Notes: generated by a model from the letters alone, not told the origin. 64,000 nucleotides of DNA from Sphingobacterium sp. ML3W (GCF_029542085.1 NZ_CP107036.1:2542001-2606000); one strand, 5' to 3'; shown: positions 34,306-45,225, numbered from the stretch's first letter. A program made the numbers and translations.

Positions 34306-35421
34306 ATGAAATACTATCTCATTGCTGGCGAAACATCAGGTGACCTACATGGAGCCAATCTCATCAAAGCACTTAAAATAGAGGATCCCACGGCTACATT
34401 CAAAATAGTTGGTGGTGATTTGATGCAGGAAGCCACTGGAGAAAAAGCATTGATACACACTTCAGCGATGGCTTTTATGGGTTTTGTGGAAGTTTTGAAA
34501 AACCTAGGCAAAATAGCTGAAAATTTGAAGGCAGTCAAAAGTAATCTGTTGAAAGAAAAACCTGATGCTGTTATACTCATAGACTTTCCCGGTTTCAATT
34601 TAAAAATCGCCGAATTTGCCAAAAAGCATGGTATCAAAACATGTTATTATATTTCTCCAAAGGTATGGGCGTGGAATCAGGGTCGTGTGAAAAAGATCAA
34701 AAAAATTGTCGATCATATGTTCTGTATTTTACCATTTGAAGTTGATTTCTACAAAAAATGGCGCATGCCGGTCGATTATGTGGGCAATCCGCTGCTCGAT
34801 GCTATTTCAGCCTACTCTTTTAATCCGAAATTCCGGGATGAAAACGGTTTTACAGACAAACCACTCATTGCCTTATTGCCGGGTAGCAGAGAAATGGAGA
34901 TTTCCAAACTTCTTCCCATTATGGCCGAACTCCCCTATTTTTTTCCAGTACATCAGTTTGTCATCGCCGGTGCGCCTAATTTTGACGAATCTTATTACAA
35001 ACAGTTCATGAGGGGTATCGATATTCCGGTTATTTTCAATCAAACATATGATATCCTAAACAATGCTGAAGCTGCAGTAGTCACCAGCGGTACCGCCACA
35101 CTGGAAACAGGTATATTGAAAGTTCCGCAAGTTGTCGTATATAAAGCAAACGCAATATCGGTTTGGATTGCCAAATTAGTGGTTAAAGTAAAGTTTATTT
35201 CACTGGTAAACCTAATAAACAACTTTCTCTCCGTAAGAGAGTTAATTCAAGAAGATTGCACAGCATATGATATTTCCTATGAAGTGGGTGAACTGATCAA
35301 CAACAAAGCGCATCGGGCAAGTGTGTTAGAAAATTACGATATCCTTGCCGAAAAATTGGGTACACCGGGTGCCTCGGAGAAAACAGCTAAATTAATTGTA
35401 AAATATCTTAGTAAAAATTAA
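34306..35421 (+). CDS. lpxB: Lipid-A-disaccharide synthase
   Basis: GT19 glycosyltransferase that condenses UDP-2,3-diacylglucosamine with lipid X at the inner face of the inner membrane, a committed step of lipid A. Diagnostic segments are YYLIAGETSGDLHGA at the start, the FPGFNLKIA and YYISPKVWAWNQGRVKKI motifs near residues 92-128, the NPLLD segment near residue 160, and the TSGTATLETG donor-binding loop near residue 265. The 371 residues are normal. It starts at MKYYLIAGETSG. Its neighbours are a divergent FtsB-like gene and an unknown secreted protein; surE and other lipid A genes are not present. Confidence 0.97.
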   Translation: MKYYLIAGETSGDLHGANLIKALKIEDPTATFKIVGGDLMQEATGEKALIHTSAMAFMGFVEVLKNLGKIAENLKAVKSNLLKEKPDAVILIDFPGFNLKIAEFAKKHGIKTCYYISPKVWAWNQGRVKKIKKIVDHMFCILPFEVDFYKKWRMPVDYVGNPLLDAISAYSFNPKFRDENGFTDKPLIALLPGSREMEISKLLPIMAELPYFFPVHQFVIAGAPNFDESYYKQFMRGIDIPVIFNQTYDILNNAEAAVVTSGTATLETGILKVPQVVVYKANAISVWIAKLVVKVKFISLVNLINNFLSVRELIQEDCTAYDISYEVGELINNKAHRASVLENYDILAEKLGTPGASEKTAKLIVKYLSKN

Positions 35422-35477
35422 ACTCTTTGGGCTTTCAATTGTCAAACTATTAAATAGTTACAAATAATTAAAGGTTT

Positions 35478-36113
35478 ATGAAATCGAAACTTATTTTAGG
35501 CTTTCTTTTTTGTGTCGCGTTTACCTTTGTTGGTAAAACCCAAGAAACACAGCATTTTTCCAAGCTTGAAATTGGAAAAAAAGCCAAGAAAAATATTGAC
35601 AGTAAAGACTCCACAGCAGTTATCCATATTGACACACTGATCATGAAGGATAACTCTACCTTGTCCTTTTACGGAAAGAAAAATGTAAAAATCACCATTG
35701 ATTACGCTGAGATCGGAAATAAAGCAACTTTCTATGGGACCGATGGAAAGAATAATGGCGCCAATTTTGATATCAACGCCAATTTTCAAAAATTGGGTTC
35801 ACTGTATATTATCGCAAAAGGCGATGATGCATTTAATGGAACCAAAACATTCCCCAATGGAAATGGTGGCAAAGTGAAAGTTACCCTGGCAACAGGAAGT
35901 ATAAAACCACAGGCAACAAATAAGAAGTCACCAAATTATATCTATGCCGATGTCGTAGCAGGTGGCAGAGCTGTCAATGCAAACACAGACTTGAGAAATA
36001 TCTATGATCGGATAAAAACCGCGCCTACAGGTCTTAGAGGTTTACCACAAGGGCAGATTTACTCAGGCAGTGCAGGTACGGAAGGTTCCTTTGAGCTGAT
36101 TTCTACCCATTAG
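35478..36113 (+). CDS. Hypothetical secreted protein, 211 aa
   Basis: No recognised family. A Sec signal peptide is predicted (LILGFLFCVAFTFVGKTQ, cut after about residue 21). The mature protein is rich in short alternating strands with repeated DTLIMKDNSTLSFYGKKNVKITIDYAEIG-like segments, which suggests a solenoid or beta-helix fold, and has no Cys in the mature part. It begins 56 nt after lpxB, so it may share the lpxB transcript, and it ends in a strong terminator. The function is unknown. Confidence 0.65.
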   Translation: MKSKLILGFLFCVAFTFVGKTQETQHFSKLEIGKKAKKNIDSKDSTAVIHIDTLIMKDNSTLSFYGKKNVKITIDYAEIGNKATFYGTDGKNNGANFDINANFQKLGSLYIIAKGDDAFNGTKTFPNGNGGKVKVTLATGSIKPQATNKKSPNYIYADVVAGGRAVNANTDLRNIYDRIKTAPTGLRGLPQGQIYSGSAGTEGSFELISTH

Positions 36114-36136
36114 GAAGACCGAAACAACATAACGCT

Positions 36137-36170
36137 AAAAAAGCATCAATGCTCACATTGATGCTTTTTT
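36137..36170. terminator. Terminator shared by the 211-aa gene and DUF3810
   Basis: AAAAAAGCATCAATG pairs with CATTGATGCTTTTTT around CTCA; symmetric and bidirectional between converging genes. Confidence 0.9.
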
Positions 36171-36195
36171 ATTGCTACGCGTTTTTATACTAATT

Positions 36196-37275
36196 TCAAT
36201 GACAGCCTCTCTTTTTTAGTTCATAGGCTAACACCAACCTTGTCATCCGATCGTATCTCGCCATTCCCTCCTTCTGATTGTTATGTGTTAGGTATTGATT
36301 GTAAAACAGTCCCATCAGATCGTTGATCCAACCGGTATAATCACTCCAAAATAAGCGTTCATCCGCTATATCCGCCAGCACCAACTTGCTCAGTCTTGTT
36401 TGATAATTCTTCGAAAGATCTGGATACATGCCTCGTAATTCTCCCAGCATATATAAGGTCGTTTGCAAATAAGCTGAATAGCGATAAAAGGATTGCGGAT
36501 GATGCTGTAAGCGAACAAAAGCAATAAAATTAGCTTCATCCTCAAAACCAACTCCCTGTTGGTGGGCGAGCTCATGTACATAAGTAAACGGAAAAGATAA
36601 GGCTGGCATAGCATAATTTACCTGCGCTTCGTGTGTAAACGGGTTGAAATAACCTGAAACACCGAAATACGAAACAACCACACTATTTAAAGGCGACTTA
36701 GCGCGTACCTGACTACTTGATAAAAAAGAAGAAAAAGTGGTATCATTTTTTACCCAACTTGCCAGATCCGCCCGTATATGATCTTTCCGATCCGCCCATT
36801 GAGCAGGATTGACCTTTTCACGCAAAGCATTTGTACTATCCAGGTATTCATCGAGTACCATGAGATAGTCTGCAAGCTTCAAGTTATCAACTTGCAGGTT
36901 TGCATTCACACTGATCGGCTTCCGATAATAATTCAACCCCCAGGAGACATAAAAGAAAATATATAGCCCAAGAAATAGATTTACGATAAATAAAAGAGTT
37001 CGACAAGCATCCGACCATTTTTTACCCCATACCTTACGTATAAGATGAACTAGCCAATAGAGCAGAAAAATAATCGTGAAAGCGTAAAAAATATCCCCCA
37101 TGCTAAGGGGAATATAGCCAAAAATATACTTCGGGATATGTCCATAAAATCGATAAAATCCCTGTGCATAAAATTCCTCTACCCATAAATTATTGCTTTC
37201 GATCAACGATAAAACGAATAGCAAGCCAATGAATGATCCAAAAATAAAAACAGCTATTTTATCGCGCTTTGTCAT
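36196..37275 (-). CDS. DUF3810 membrane protein (putative metallopeptidase)
   Basis: An integral membrane protein of 359 residues with membrane segments at about residues 8-25, 57-77 and 90-110, then a soluble domain. The segment YVHELAHQQGVGFEDEANFIAF (residues about 230-250) contains an HExxH zinc-site motif, as in DUF3810, where peptidase activity is suspected but, to my knowledge, unproven. It is the last gene of a three-gene operon with the HDAC-like and nucleoid-associated genes, 6 nt from the latter. Confidence 0.85.
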   Translation of the reverse strand: MTKRDKIAVFIFGSFIGLLFVLSLIESNNLWVEEFYAQGFYRFYGHIPKYIFGYIPLSMGDIFYAFTIIFLLYWLVHLIRKVWGKKWSDACRTLLFIVNLFLGLYIFFYVSWGLNYYRKPISVNANLQVDNLKLADYLMVLDEYLDSTNALREKVNPAQWADRKDHIRADLASWVKNDTTFSSFLSSSQVRAKSPLNSVVVSYFGVSGYFNPFTHEAQVNYAMPALSFPFTYVHELAHQQGVGFEDEANFIAFVRLQHHPQSFYRYSAYLQTTLYMLGELRGMYPDLSKNYQTRLSKLVLADIADERLFWSDYTGWINDLMGLFYNQYLTHNNQKEGMARYDRMTRLVLAYELKKRGCH

Positions 37276-37281
37276 AAATTA

Positions 37282-38340
37282 TTAGCTTTCGTTTTCGAAA
37301 TAGACCTTATAATAGTTCATCCCTTTATCTTCATCAAATCCCTTTTCAAGGTATTCTCGTTTTCCATGCACATAGATATGAAAGTTCTTATCCAATTTTA
37401 GTACAGACTTGTAGGACGATTCCATCTTTTTGACGGCTTTATCCGCAATTTCAAAACTTGACTGGAAAGGTGAATCAAATTCATTTTCAAAACCAGCTTT
37501 ATAATCCTGGAACATGGCTATCGCCTGGGGATTTCCCAATACTTCTTCTTCAAATTCCTCCTGAACGAAAGTTTCCTTTTCCTTAAAGTAGTTCATTGAT
37601 TTATTCATCAAATCAATCTTATCGGCCTTCTCCAGTTCAAACGTTTCATCGAGTTTCTCCTGAACAAAATTCTTATAGACTTTCAAGTAGTTACCTGTCT
37701 GATTGAAATTGTCATTACGCACGCGCAGTTTGAGGAACTCGTCTTTCCAATACACCGCTTCCTGTTGTCTATTAGTCTGATCCAGTACAAGAACCTTATA
37801 CCCTTCCTCTTCCTCAACATTGATGATAATGCATCCTTTGTCCAACTTATTGATGTTGATTGCCTCCTGCTCATATTCCAAGGTGAAAGCCCCTTGTTCA
37901 GGATATACTTTTAGGTAAGTCTCTTTGTTTTCCGATTTAAATATACCAATAGCATCGTGTTCCTCGCCTTCAATCTGCACATTTTTTAGCGCTACCACAT
38001 ACACCTCTCCTGCTTTAATCTTGGGGTGGCTGGACACCTCATACAGGTGCTTCGAAATCTGCTGGGAAAAATCATGAAAAGGTAACTGTTCTTTAAAGTA
38101 CTGACGAACAAAATAAAACACCTCGTTCAGATCCAGTTCTTCATTGGGATGATATAGACGATACACTTCGTTCACTTTTGCAAAGGGGCTCATAAAGTAC
38201 TGCATCAAAAGTCCGGGCAATACTTCATCGCCTTCAAGGGATACAGGGGCATCAGACAGGATATAAAATTCGTCCTGTGCTTTGTTTCCTACACGATGTA
38301 TAGATAATGCTTCAAAAGTTGCGTCTTGGTGAAAAAACAT
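37282..38340 (-). CDS. Nucleoid-associated protein (NdpA/YejK family)
   Basis: A 352-residue DNA-associated protein of the 37-kDa nucleoid-associated family related to E. coli YejK. It begins with FEALSIHRVGNKAQDEFYIL, continues through KEQLPFHDFSQQISKHLYEVSSHPKIKAGEVYVV and ends in the acidic DEDKGMNYYKVYFENES. It is an all-soluble protein with no signal. It lies between the HDAC-like and DUF3810 genes and is separated from them by 10 and 6 nt, so it is in one operon. Any functional link between a nucleoid protein and the HDAC-like deacetylase is position only. Confidence 0.8.
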   Translation of the reverse strand: MFFHQDATFEALSIHRVGNKAQDEFYILSDAPVSLEGDEVLPGLLMQYFMSPFAKVNEVYRLYHPNEELDLNEVFYFVRQYFKEQLPFHDFSQQISKHLYEVSSHPKIKAGEVYVVALKNVQIEGEEHDAIGIFKSENKETYLKVYPEQGAFTLEYEQEAININKLDKGCIIINVEEEEGYKVLVLDQTNRQQEAVYWKDEFLKLRVRNDNFNQTGNYLKVYKNFVQEKLDETFELEKADKIDLMNKSMNYFKEKETFVQEEFEEEVLGNPQAIAMFQDYKAGFENEFDSPFQSSFEIADKAVKKMESSYKSVLKLDKNFHIYVHGKREYLEKGFDEDKGMNYYKVYFENES

Positions 38341-38350
38341 ATTCTTTATT

Positions 38351-39277
38351 TTATAAAATATATAAATCTATTGCTATTTTAAATGTTTGGCAATGTGCAT
38401 TGACAATATCTTTGATCTGCGGAGAATAACCGCCTCCCATACTTACCTGAACAGGAATATGCCGCTGATGACAGAGCCCCAATACAAGTGCATCTCTTCG
38501 CGCACAGGTCGCTGGACTTAAATTCAATTTCCCCAGTTTATCGGTCCCAAGTATATCTACACCTGCCTGATAAAAGACAAAATCAGGCCGGATACGTTCA
38601 AATAAATCCAGCAGATTGTCTTTCAGAATTTTCAGATATTCTTTATCTGTTATATTTTCAGCGAGACCGATATCCAAATGAGAGCGCTGTTTGATAAAGG
38701 GATAGTTCTTCTCCCCATGCATCGAGAAGGTAAACACCTGTTGATGTCCTTCAAAGATATGCGCTGTTCCATTCCCTTGATGTACATCCAGATCAATGAT
38801 GAGGATTCGACTTGCAAGCTTCTGTTGTAATAGATACCCCGCAGCAGTTGCTTGGTCGTTCATCAGGCAGAAGCCTTCACCAAAATCATAACCCGCGTGG
38901 TGCGTTCCACCTGCAATTGTGAAAGCTACCCCATATTTCAAGGCATAACCTGCAGCCTGAACAGTTCCATCCAAAATATAGCGTTCGCGGTCTACCAAAC
39001 TCTTACTCAAGGGGAATCCGATCCTACGAACCATTTTTGCATCTAAGGTCAAATCAAACAGTTTCGTCACATAAGCCGGATCATGTACCAGACAACAGGT
39101 CTCAAAACTTGCCAGTTCAGGTCTGAAAAAATTAGCTTCATTGGCCAATCCCTCATGCTTCAACTGCAGGGGAATCAACTCGTACTTTAACATCGGAAAA
39201 CGATGTCCTTCCTTGACTGGATGGATAAATTCGGGATGAAAAGCTATCTTGAGCACTTTAAATCTTATTTTATTCAT
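38351..39277 (-). CDS. Histone deacetylase-family protein
   Basis: Zinc-dependent amidohydrolase of the HDAC/acetylpolyamine amidohydrolase superfamily, 308 residues. The active-site signature AGGTHHAGYDFGEGFC (about residues 135-150) has the paired His, and DLDVHQGNGTAHIF carries the zinc-binding Asp and His; a further Asp is in FYQAGVDILGTDKLG. The C-terminal GGGYSPQI gives the conserved glycine-rich loop. Acetylated lysine or acetylpolyamine substrates are both possible; putrescine genes at 16 kb make the latter an attractive guess only. First gene of the operon with the nucleoid-associated protein and DUF3810. Confidence 0.9.
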   Translation of the reverse strand: MNKIRFKVLKIAFHPEFIHPVKEGHRFPMLKYELIPLQLKHEGLANEANFFRPELASFETCCLVHDPAYVTKLFDLTLDAKMVRRIGFPLSKSLVDRERYILDGTVQAAGYALKYGVAFTIAGGTHHAGYDFGEGFCLMNDQATAAGYLLQQKLASRILIIDLDVHQGNGTAHIFEGHQQVFTFSMHGEKNYPFIKQRSHLDIGLAENITDKEYLKILKDNLLDLFERIRPDFVFYQAGVDILGTDKLGKLNLSPATCARRDALVLGLCHQRHIPVQVSMGGGYSPQIKDIVNAHCQTFKIAIDLYIL

Positions 39278-39451
39278 GCGAAGATAAGAAAAACTAAAGC
39301 AATCCTATTTTATCCAACAATATCAATCGGATATTTTGGAGTTGTATCGGAAAAAGGGCATCTTTGGGTAAGAACAAATCCTCAAGTTGATGTCGGGCGC
39401 CGTTTGACATTAAACTTATATTCGATCATAAATAGATACATTAAAAATAAC

Positions 39452-40093
39452 ATGGAAACGACTAATTTGCCTCAATTGTCTGCAATGGAACAGCGTGTCC
39501 TGGGCTCCCTAATTGAAAAATCAAAGGTGACCCCCGAATATTATCCCATGACGATCAACAGCTTGCAGGCTGCATGCAATCAAAAAACTTCACGCAAACC
39601 TGTTGTTCAATATACCGAAGAGGACATCGTCAATACGCTGGACATCCTAAAAAAGAGAGGGTTGATTTCAACCGTTATCGGTGGTGGATCCAGGGTAACC
39701 AAGTATAAGCACAATTTTGCCATACAGTTTCCCCTTGTACCATCTGAATTGACTATTATTTGCCTATTACTTCTCCGTGGACCAATGACAGCCGGTGAAA
39801 TCAATTCAAATGCCGGAAGATTATACGAATTTGACTCTTTAGGTGAAATTAATGAACAATTGGAGAAACTTGCTCAGGAGGGCTATCTGAAATCTCTTCC
39901 CAAACAAGCCGGACACAAAGAGGTACGCTATATCCACCTGTTGGGTGAGGTAAACATGGAAGCTTTTGAAAACAGCAGCAGTGCAGCAAGCGGAGCAACA
40001 GATCCTGCGCTTTTAGAACGTATCGGACAACTCGAACAGGAGGTCGCTGAATTAAAACAGAAGTTTCAAGAATTGTGGGACGAACTACATTAA
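39452..40093 (+). CDS. YceH family protein (DUF480)
   Basis: A 214-residue cytosolic winged-helix protein of the YceH/UPF0502 family. Signature segments are LPQLSAMEQRVLGSLIEKSK at the start, TPEYYPMTINSLQAACNQKTSR, and LLLRGPMTAGEINSNAGRLYEF in the second half; a Gln/Glu-rich coiled coil closes the protein. The frame is open to 39203, but the family starts at the ATG at 39452 (METTNLPQLSAMEQRV), which also avoids overlap with the divergent HDAC gene. It begins a four-gene operon: MFS transporter 3 nt downstream, then DUF72 and a lipoprotein. Function of YceH is not established. Confidence 0.88.
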   Translation: METTNLPQLSAMEQRVLGSLIEKSKVTPEYYPMTINSLQAACNQKTSRKPVVQYTEEDIVNTLDILKKRGLISTVIGGGSRVTKYKHNFAIQFPLVPSELTIICLLLLRGPMTAGEINSNAGRLYEFDSLGEINEQLEKLAQEGYLKSLPKQAGHKEVRYIHLLGEVNMEAFENSSSAASGATDPALLERIGQLEQEVAELKQKFQELWDELH

Positions 40094-40096
40094 TCA

Positions 40097-41287
40097 ATGA
40101 CGAATACAACTGATTCCAAAACAGAATTATCCCAAGCCACCTTATGGCTGATGACCATTGCCACAGGTCTGGTTGTCGCCAATAATTATTATAATCAGCC
40201 ATTATTGGGGCTGATTGCCAAAGACCTGCGTGTTAGCGAAGCCACAGTGAGCAGTTCGGCCATGTTAACACAAATTGGTTATGCCTGTGGGCTTTTATTG
40301 ATTGTTCCCCTAGGCGATATGTTTAAGAGAAAGAAAATGATCTTAATTGATTTTATATTCATTATTCTCTCTTTGGCCGGAATGGCACTTTCCCAGTCTA
40401 TCACAGCCATCCTCATCTTTAGTTTTTTGATCGGCTTTACATCCGTGATACCACAAGTTTTTGTACCTATGGCGGCAGAACTTGCCCCGAAAGAGAAACA
40501 GGCAGCTGCAATAGGCATGGTCATGTCAGGATTATTGATCGGTATCCTTTTATCACGCGTGGTCAGCGGATTTGTCGGTTCCTACTTTGGCTGGCGCGAA
40601 ATGTATTGGATCGCTACAGTGATCATGGTCATCACAGCAATGGCCATCGTCATCAAATTACCCGAAGTTAGCCCTAATTTTAAGGGTACTTATAAAGAAT
40701 TGATGCTTTCGGTGTGGAACTTCGCCAAGAAACAACCTGTCCTGCAATTGGCTGCATTTCGTGGTGCAATGGGATTTGGAGCGTTTTCAGCCTTCTTTAC
40801 AACCCTCGTTTTCCATATCGAAGGGCCACCATTTTTTGACGGACCAGCTACCGCGGGTGCATTTGGTCTTGTGGGCGCCTGCGGTGCCCTTGCAGCTGCT
40901 TTTGTCAATCGGATGACAGTATACATAGGTACCGCGAAAATTATCCTCTACGCGATATTATTGATGGTATTTAGCTGGCTGCTTTTTGCGCTATTCGGTA
41001 ATTATTACTGGGGTCTGATCATTGGTGTGATCCTCATTGACCTTGGATTACAGTCCATGCACATCTTAAATCAGAGTGATTTCTACGCGCTCAATCTTGG
41101 CGCTAACAATCGTTTGAACACCGTTTATATGGTCAGCTATTTTATCGGCGGTTCAACAGGCACCTTTTTTGCGGCACAAGCATGGCAGCATTTCCAATGG
41201 CCGGGGGTTATTGCAGTTGGAACAACATACACCCTATTGGCATTGCTCGCACACTTATTATTTGATCATAAACTAAGAAAAAACTAA
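40097..41287 (+). CDS. MFS transporter
   Basis: Major facilitator superfamily protein of 396 residues with 12 predicted transmembrane segments. The loop between TM2 and TM3 reads PLGDMFKRKKMILID, the MFS signature (GDxxxRR/K type), and the first helix is ATLWLMTIATGLVVANNYYNQPLLGL. It resembles drug/sugar-efflux branches such as YdhP, but substrate cannot be read from the sequence. It follows YceH by 3 nt and DUF72 follows after 1 nt, so all are one operon; this association hints at an export role, nothing more. Confidence 0.88.
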   Translation: MTNTTDSKTELSQATLWLMTIATGLVVANNYYNQPLLGLIAKDLRVSEATVSSSAMLTQIGYACGLLLIVPLGDMFKRKKMILIDFIFIILSLAGMALSQSITAILIFSFLIGFTSVIPQVFVPMAAELAPKEKQAAAIGMVMSGLLIGILLSRVVSGFVGSYFGWREMYWIATVIMVITAMAIVIKLPEVSPNFKGTYKELMLSVWNFAKKQPVLQLAAFRGAMGFGAFSAFFTTLVFHIEGPPFFDGPATAGAFGLVGACGALAAAFVNRMTVYIGTAKIILYAILLMVFSWLLFALFGNYYWGLIIGVILIDLGLQSMHILNQSDFYALNLGANNRLNTVYMVSYFIGGSTGTFFAAQAWQHFQWPGVIAVGTTYTLLALLAHLLFDHKLRKN

Positions 41288-41288
41288 T

Positions 41289-42176
41289 ATGAAATTTGGC
41301 CAAGTAGATCATCCAGAAGAAGTGGACTTCACACTACCTTCTACGTCTCAGGAGACTTTAACCCTCCTACAACATTTCAAAAATAAAGAACCTTTTGAAG
41401 TATATGTCGGCTGTGCAAAATGGAACAAACAGGATTTAAAAGGGTTTTATCCCAGAGGAACAAAGGACGAGCTTGTTTACTATGCCAATCAGTTTAACAG
41501 CATTGAACTGAATGCCACGTTCTATAATTCACCCAGCTTAGAGCAGGTAGAAACCTGGAAAAAGAAAACTCCAGCAGATTTTAAATTCTTCCCTAAAGTT
41601 CCCCAGTCTATCAGTCATTTTAGCCGATTGCTTAACGCAACGGATAAAGTCAAGTTGTTTACAGATGCTGTGGTTCGATTTGACGAAAAATTAGGTATGG
41701 TCTTCCTGCAAATGCATGACAACTACAGTCCAAAAGATATGGCACGGTTAAAATTATTCCTGCACGACTGGCCAAAAGATGTTCCCTTAGCATTGGAAGT
41801 CCGAAATAAGGAATGGTTCTCAAAAGCTGAAGTAACGAATGAACTCTATACCTTATTGGAGGAGACTGGTGTAACCAATGTATTGGTGGATACGGCGGGC
41901 AGAAGAGATATGTTGCATATGCGCCTGACTACGCCTGTCGCTTTTATCCGTTATGTCGGTGCCAACCATGCATCGGATTATGCGCGTCTAGATAATTGGA
42001 TAGAAGTATTAAAACTCTGGCGGGATAATGGATTACAGAAACTATATTTTTTCATCCATCAGAATGTCGAAATTGAATCCCCCCTGCTGGCAACTCACTT
42101 TATTAAGAAAATGAATGAAACATTTCATTTGAATCTTAAATATCCAAATAAAGCAACAGGCAATACCTTATTTTAA
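41289..42176 (+). CDS. DUF72 domain protein
   Basis: A TIM-barrel-like protein of the DUF72 family, 295 residues. Typical features are YVGCAKWNKQDLKGFYP near residue 40, the FYANQFNSIELNATFYNSP segment that follows, and LALEVRNKEWFSKAEVTNE near residue 165; DTAGRRDMLHMRLTTPVAFIRYVGAN provides the C-terminal core. No catalytic role has been shown for the family. There is no signal peptide. It starts 2 nt after the MFS gene and precedes the small lipoprotein gene, all in one operon. Confidence 0.88.
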   Translation: MKFGQVDHPEEVDFTLPSTSQETLTLLQHFKNKEPFEVYVGCAKWNKQDLKGFYPRGTKDELVYYANQFNSIELNATFYNSPSLEQVETWKKKTPADFKFFPKVPQSISHFSRLLNATDKVKLFTDAVVRFDEKLGMVFLQMHDNYSPKDMARLKLFLHDWPKDVPLALEVRNKEWFSKAEVTNELYTLLEETGVTNVLVDTAGRRDMLHMRLTTPVAFIRYVGANHASDYARLDNWIEVLKLWRDNGLQKLYFFIHQNVEIESPLLATHFIKKMNETFHLNLKYPNKATGNTLF

Positions 42177-42189
42177 TTAATATAAATCT

Positions 42190-42519
42190 ATGACAAAAAT
42201 ATTGATAGCATTTTCATTTATCCTAGTGGTCTTCTTCTCTTGCAGTGTCCAGCAGGCCATAATGAAAACCGATTCAAACATGAAAAAGATACAGCTAGGC
42301 ATGAGCAAAGAAGAGGTCATCAACACCATGGGAAAGCAATATAAAATCGCTGGCGCAGACCGCCTGGATGATAACGCGATAATGGAATTGATAACTTATG
42401 AGAATCCATATAATGAAGAGTATCAGCTATGGTTCAAAAACGAGGTACTCATGAAATGGAATAAAATATATAAATACAATCATAGTCATGATCGAAGTAG
42501 AAGGGATGCAATCCATTAA
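42190..42519 (+). CDS. Small SmpA/OmlA-like lipoprotein
   Basis: A 109-residue lipoprotein: the signal ends VVFFSC with Cys18. The mature part has KKIQLGMSKEEVINTMGKQYKIAG near residues 35-55, which is the SmpA/OmlA-type motif (LGMS/TxxEVxxxxG) of BamE-like outer-membrane lipoproteins, followed by a conserved YQLWFKNEVL segment. It is shorter than BamE, and BamE function is not claimed. It is the last gene of the YceH-MFS-DUF72 operon, 13 nt after DUF72, and is followed by a long bidirectional terminator. Confidence 0.7.
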   Translation: MTKILIAFSFILVVFFSCSVQQAIMKTDSNMKKIQLGMSKEEVINTMGKQYKIAGADRLDDNAIMELITYENPYNEEYQLWFKNEVLMKWNKIYKYNHSHDRSRRDAIH

Positions 42520-42552
42520 ATTGTAATTCCTATTCTCTTTCCAGAATAAAAC

Positions 42553-42606
42553 TATGCTAAAAAAATAAGGCCCAATCTACAGATTAGGCCTTATTTTTTT
42601 AGCATA
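42553..42606. terminator. Bidirectional terminator between the lipoprotein gene and eno
   Basis: Arms of 26 nt (42553-42578 and 42581-42606) are complementary apart from one C-A mismatch; GC core AAGGCC and long A/T tracts. Confidence 0.9.
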
Positions 42607-42617
42607 ATAGGGTAAAC

Positions 42618-43925
<1,308 letters not shown>

Positions 43926-43991
43926 CTATAATTTATTTTCATTACTTAGTGTAAATAAGACACACTCTTATCTACAGACATTTTTCACAAC

Positions 43992-43999
43992 CAAATATA
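43992..43999 (-). promoter_or_regulatory. Candidate -7 box of eno
   Basis: CAAATATA on the plus strand is TATATTTG on the minus strand, an exact TAnnTTTG match about 80 nt before the eno start codon. No clear -33 element. Confidence 0.45.
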
Positions 44000-44070
44000 A
44001 CAAAAAATGTATTTAATCCGTCATTTATTGTGAATAAAATATGACCAATCTGAATAATTGGTTCAGCAAA

Positions 44071-44112
44071 TACCATAAAAAACCCTCCACAATAGGGAGG
44101 GTTTTTATGGTA
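44071..44112 (-). terminator. Terminator of carA
   Basis: TACCATAAAAAACCCTCC on the plus strand pairs with GGAGGG-TTTTTATGGTA around a short loop; the minus strand has the T tract after the stem. Confidence 0.85.
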
Positions 44113-44124
44113 TACTACGTTTGC

Positions 44125-45225
44125 TTAGTTTTTGATCATTGCAACGAAATCATCAAACAAGTAACGTGAATCGTGAGGACCTGGAGATGATTCAGGGTGA
44201 TATTGAACCGAGAACGCTTTTTGACCTTTGATACGGATCCCTTCGATAGATTGGTCGTTCAAATTAACGTGCGTTATCTCCACATTTTCGGAATTTTTGA
44301 TATCTTCAGCTACAACACCAAAACCATGGTTTTGCGAAGTAATTTCACAACGGTTAGCGATAATATTTTTGACCGGGTGATTGATACCACGGTGTCCGTT
44401 ATGCAATTTACTTGTACGGATACCATTAGCTAACGCTAAAATCTGGTGACCTAAACAGATCCCAAACATCGGCTTGTTTGCGTTCAAAATAGATTTTACA
44501 GTTTCGATAGCGTAATCCATTGGTGCTGGATCACCGGGGCCATTTGAAATAAAGTAACCGTCAGGGTTCCATTTTTCCATTTCTTCAAATGTTGTCTTAG
44601 CCGGGAAAACCTTTGTATAAACGTCACGTGCCTCAAAATTGCGCAGGATATTTTTCTTGATCCCTAAATCCAATACTGCAACACGTAAAGATGCATTTTC
44701 ATTTCCGAAGAAATAAGGCTCAGTAGTCGTTACCTTAGAAGATAGCTCAAGACCATCCATCGAAGGAACTTTTGCCAACTGGCTCTTTAATTCTTCAACG
44801 TCTAGCGTTTCTGAAGAAATGATTGCATTCATAGCTCCTTTATCACGGATATGTCTTACCAATGAACGTGTATCCACATCGGAAATACCCACCAAATTTC
44901 CTTCTTCAAAATAGCTTTGAATAGACTCATCAGCCATTTTACGGCTATAGTTGATGTTGTAGTTTTTACAAACCAAGCCCGCAATCTGAATTTGATTTGA
45001 TTCGGTATCATCCTCATCAATACCATAGTTACCAATATGTGCATTGGTTGTTACCATGATTTGTCCAAAATAAGATGGATCTGTAAAAATCTCTTGATAA
45101 CCGGTTGTTCCTGTATTAAAACAGATCTCACCAGTAGTCGTACCAATTTTACCAGCGGCTTTACCGTGATAAACTGTACCATCTTCTAAAACTAAAATTG
45201 CAGGCAATTTGCTGTAGTTGGTCAT
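44125..45225 (-). CDS. carA: Carbamoyl-phosphate synthase small subunit
   Basis: Glutaminase subunit that supplies ammonia to CarB for carbamoyl phosphate, feeding pyrimidines and arginine. The N-terminal domain is complete (CarA-type FNTGTTGYQEIFTDPSYFGQI), and the class I glutamine amidotransferase domain has the catalytic nucleophile in FGICLGHQILALA and the His/Glu pair in VQYHPESSPGPHDS. Length 366 is normal. carB is not adjacent. A hairpin with a T run lies 69 nt upstream of the start, downstream of a possible promoter at 45407-45437, so transcriptional attenuation is possible. It is the first step of the route that ends in PyrE (1.4 kb). Confidence 0.97.
   Translation of the reverse strand: MTNYSKLPAILVLEDGTVYHGKAAGKIGTTTGEICFNTGTTGYQEIFTDPSYFGQIMVTTNAHIGNYGIDEDDTESNQIQIAGLVCKNYNINYSRKMADESIQSYFEEGNLVGISDVDTRSLVRHIRDKGAMNAIISSETLDVEELKSQLAKVPSMDGLELSSKVTTTEPYFFGNENASLRVAVLDLGIKKNILRNFEARDVYTKVFPAKTTFEEMEKWNPDGYFISNGPGDPAPMDYAIETVKSILNANKPMFGICLGHQILALANGIRTSKLHNGHRGINHPVKNIIANRCEITSQNHGFGVVAEDIKNSENVEITHVNLNDQSIEGIRIKGQKAFSVQYHPESSPGPHDSRYLFDDFVAMIKN

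Noticed and set aside
39203..39451. N-terminal extension of the YceH frame to 39203
   Set aside because: It overlaps the start of the divergent HDAC-like gene and has no family similarity; the family begins at 39452.
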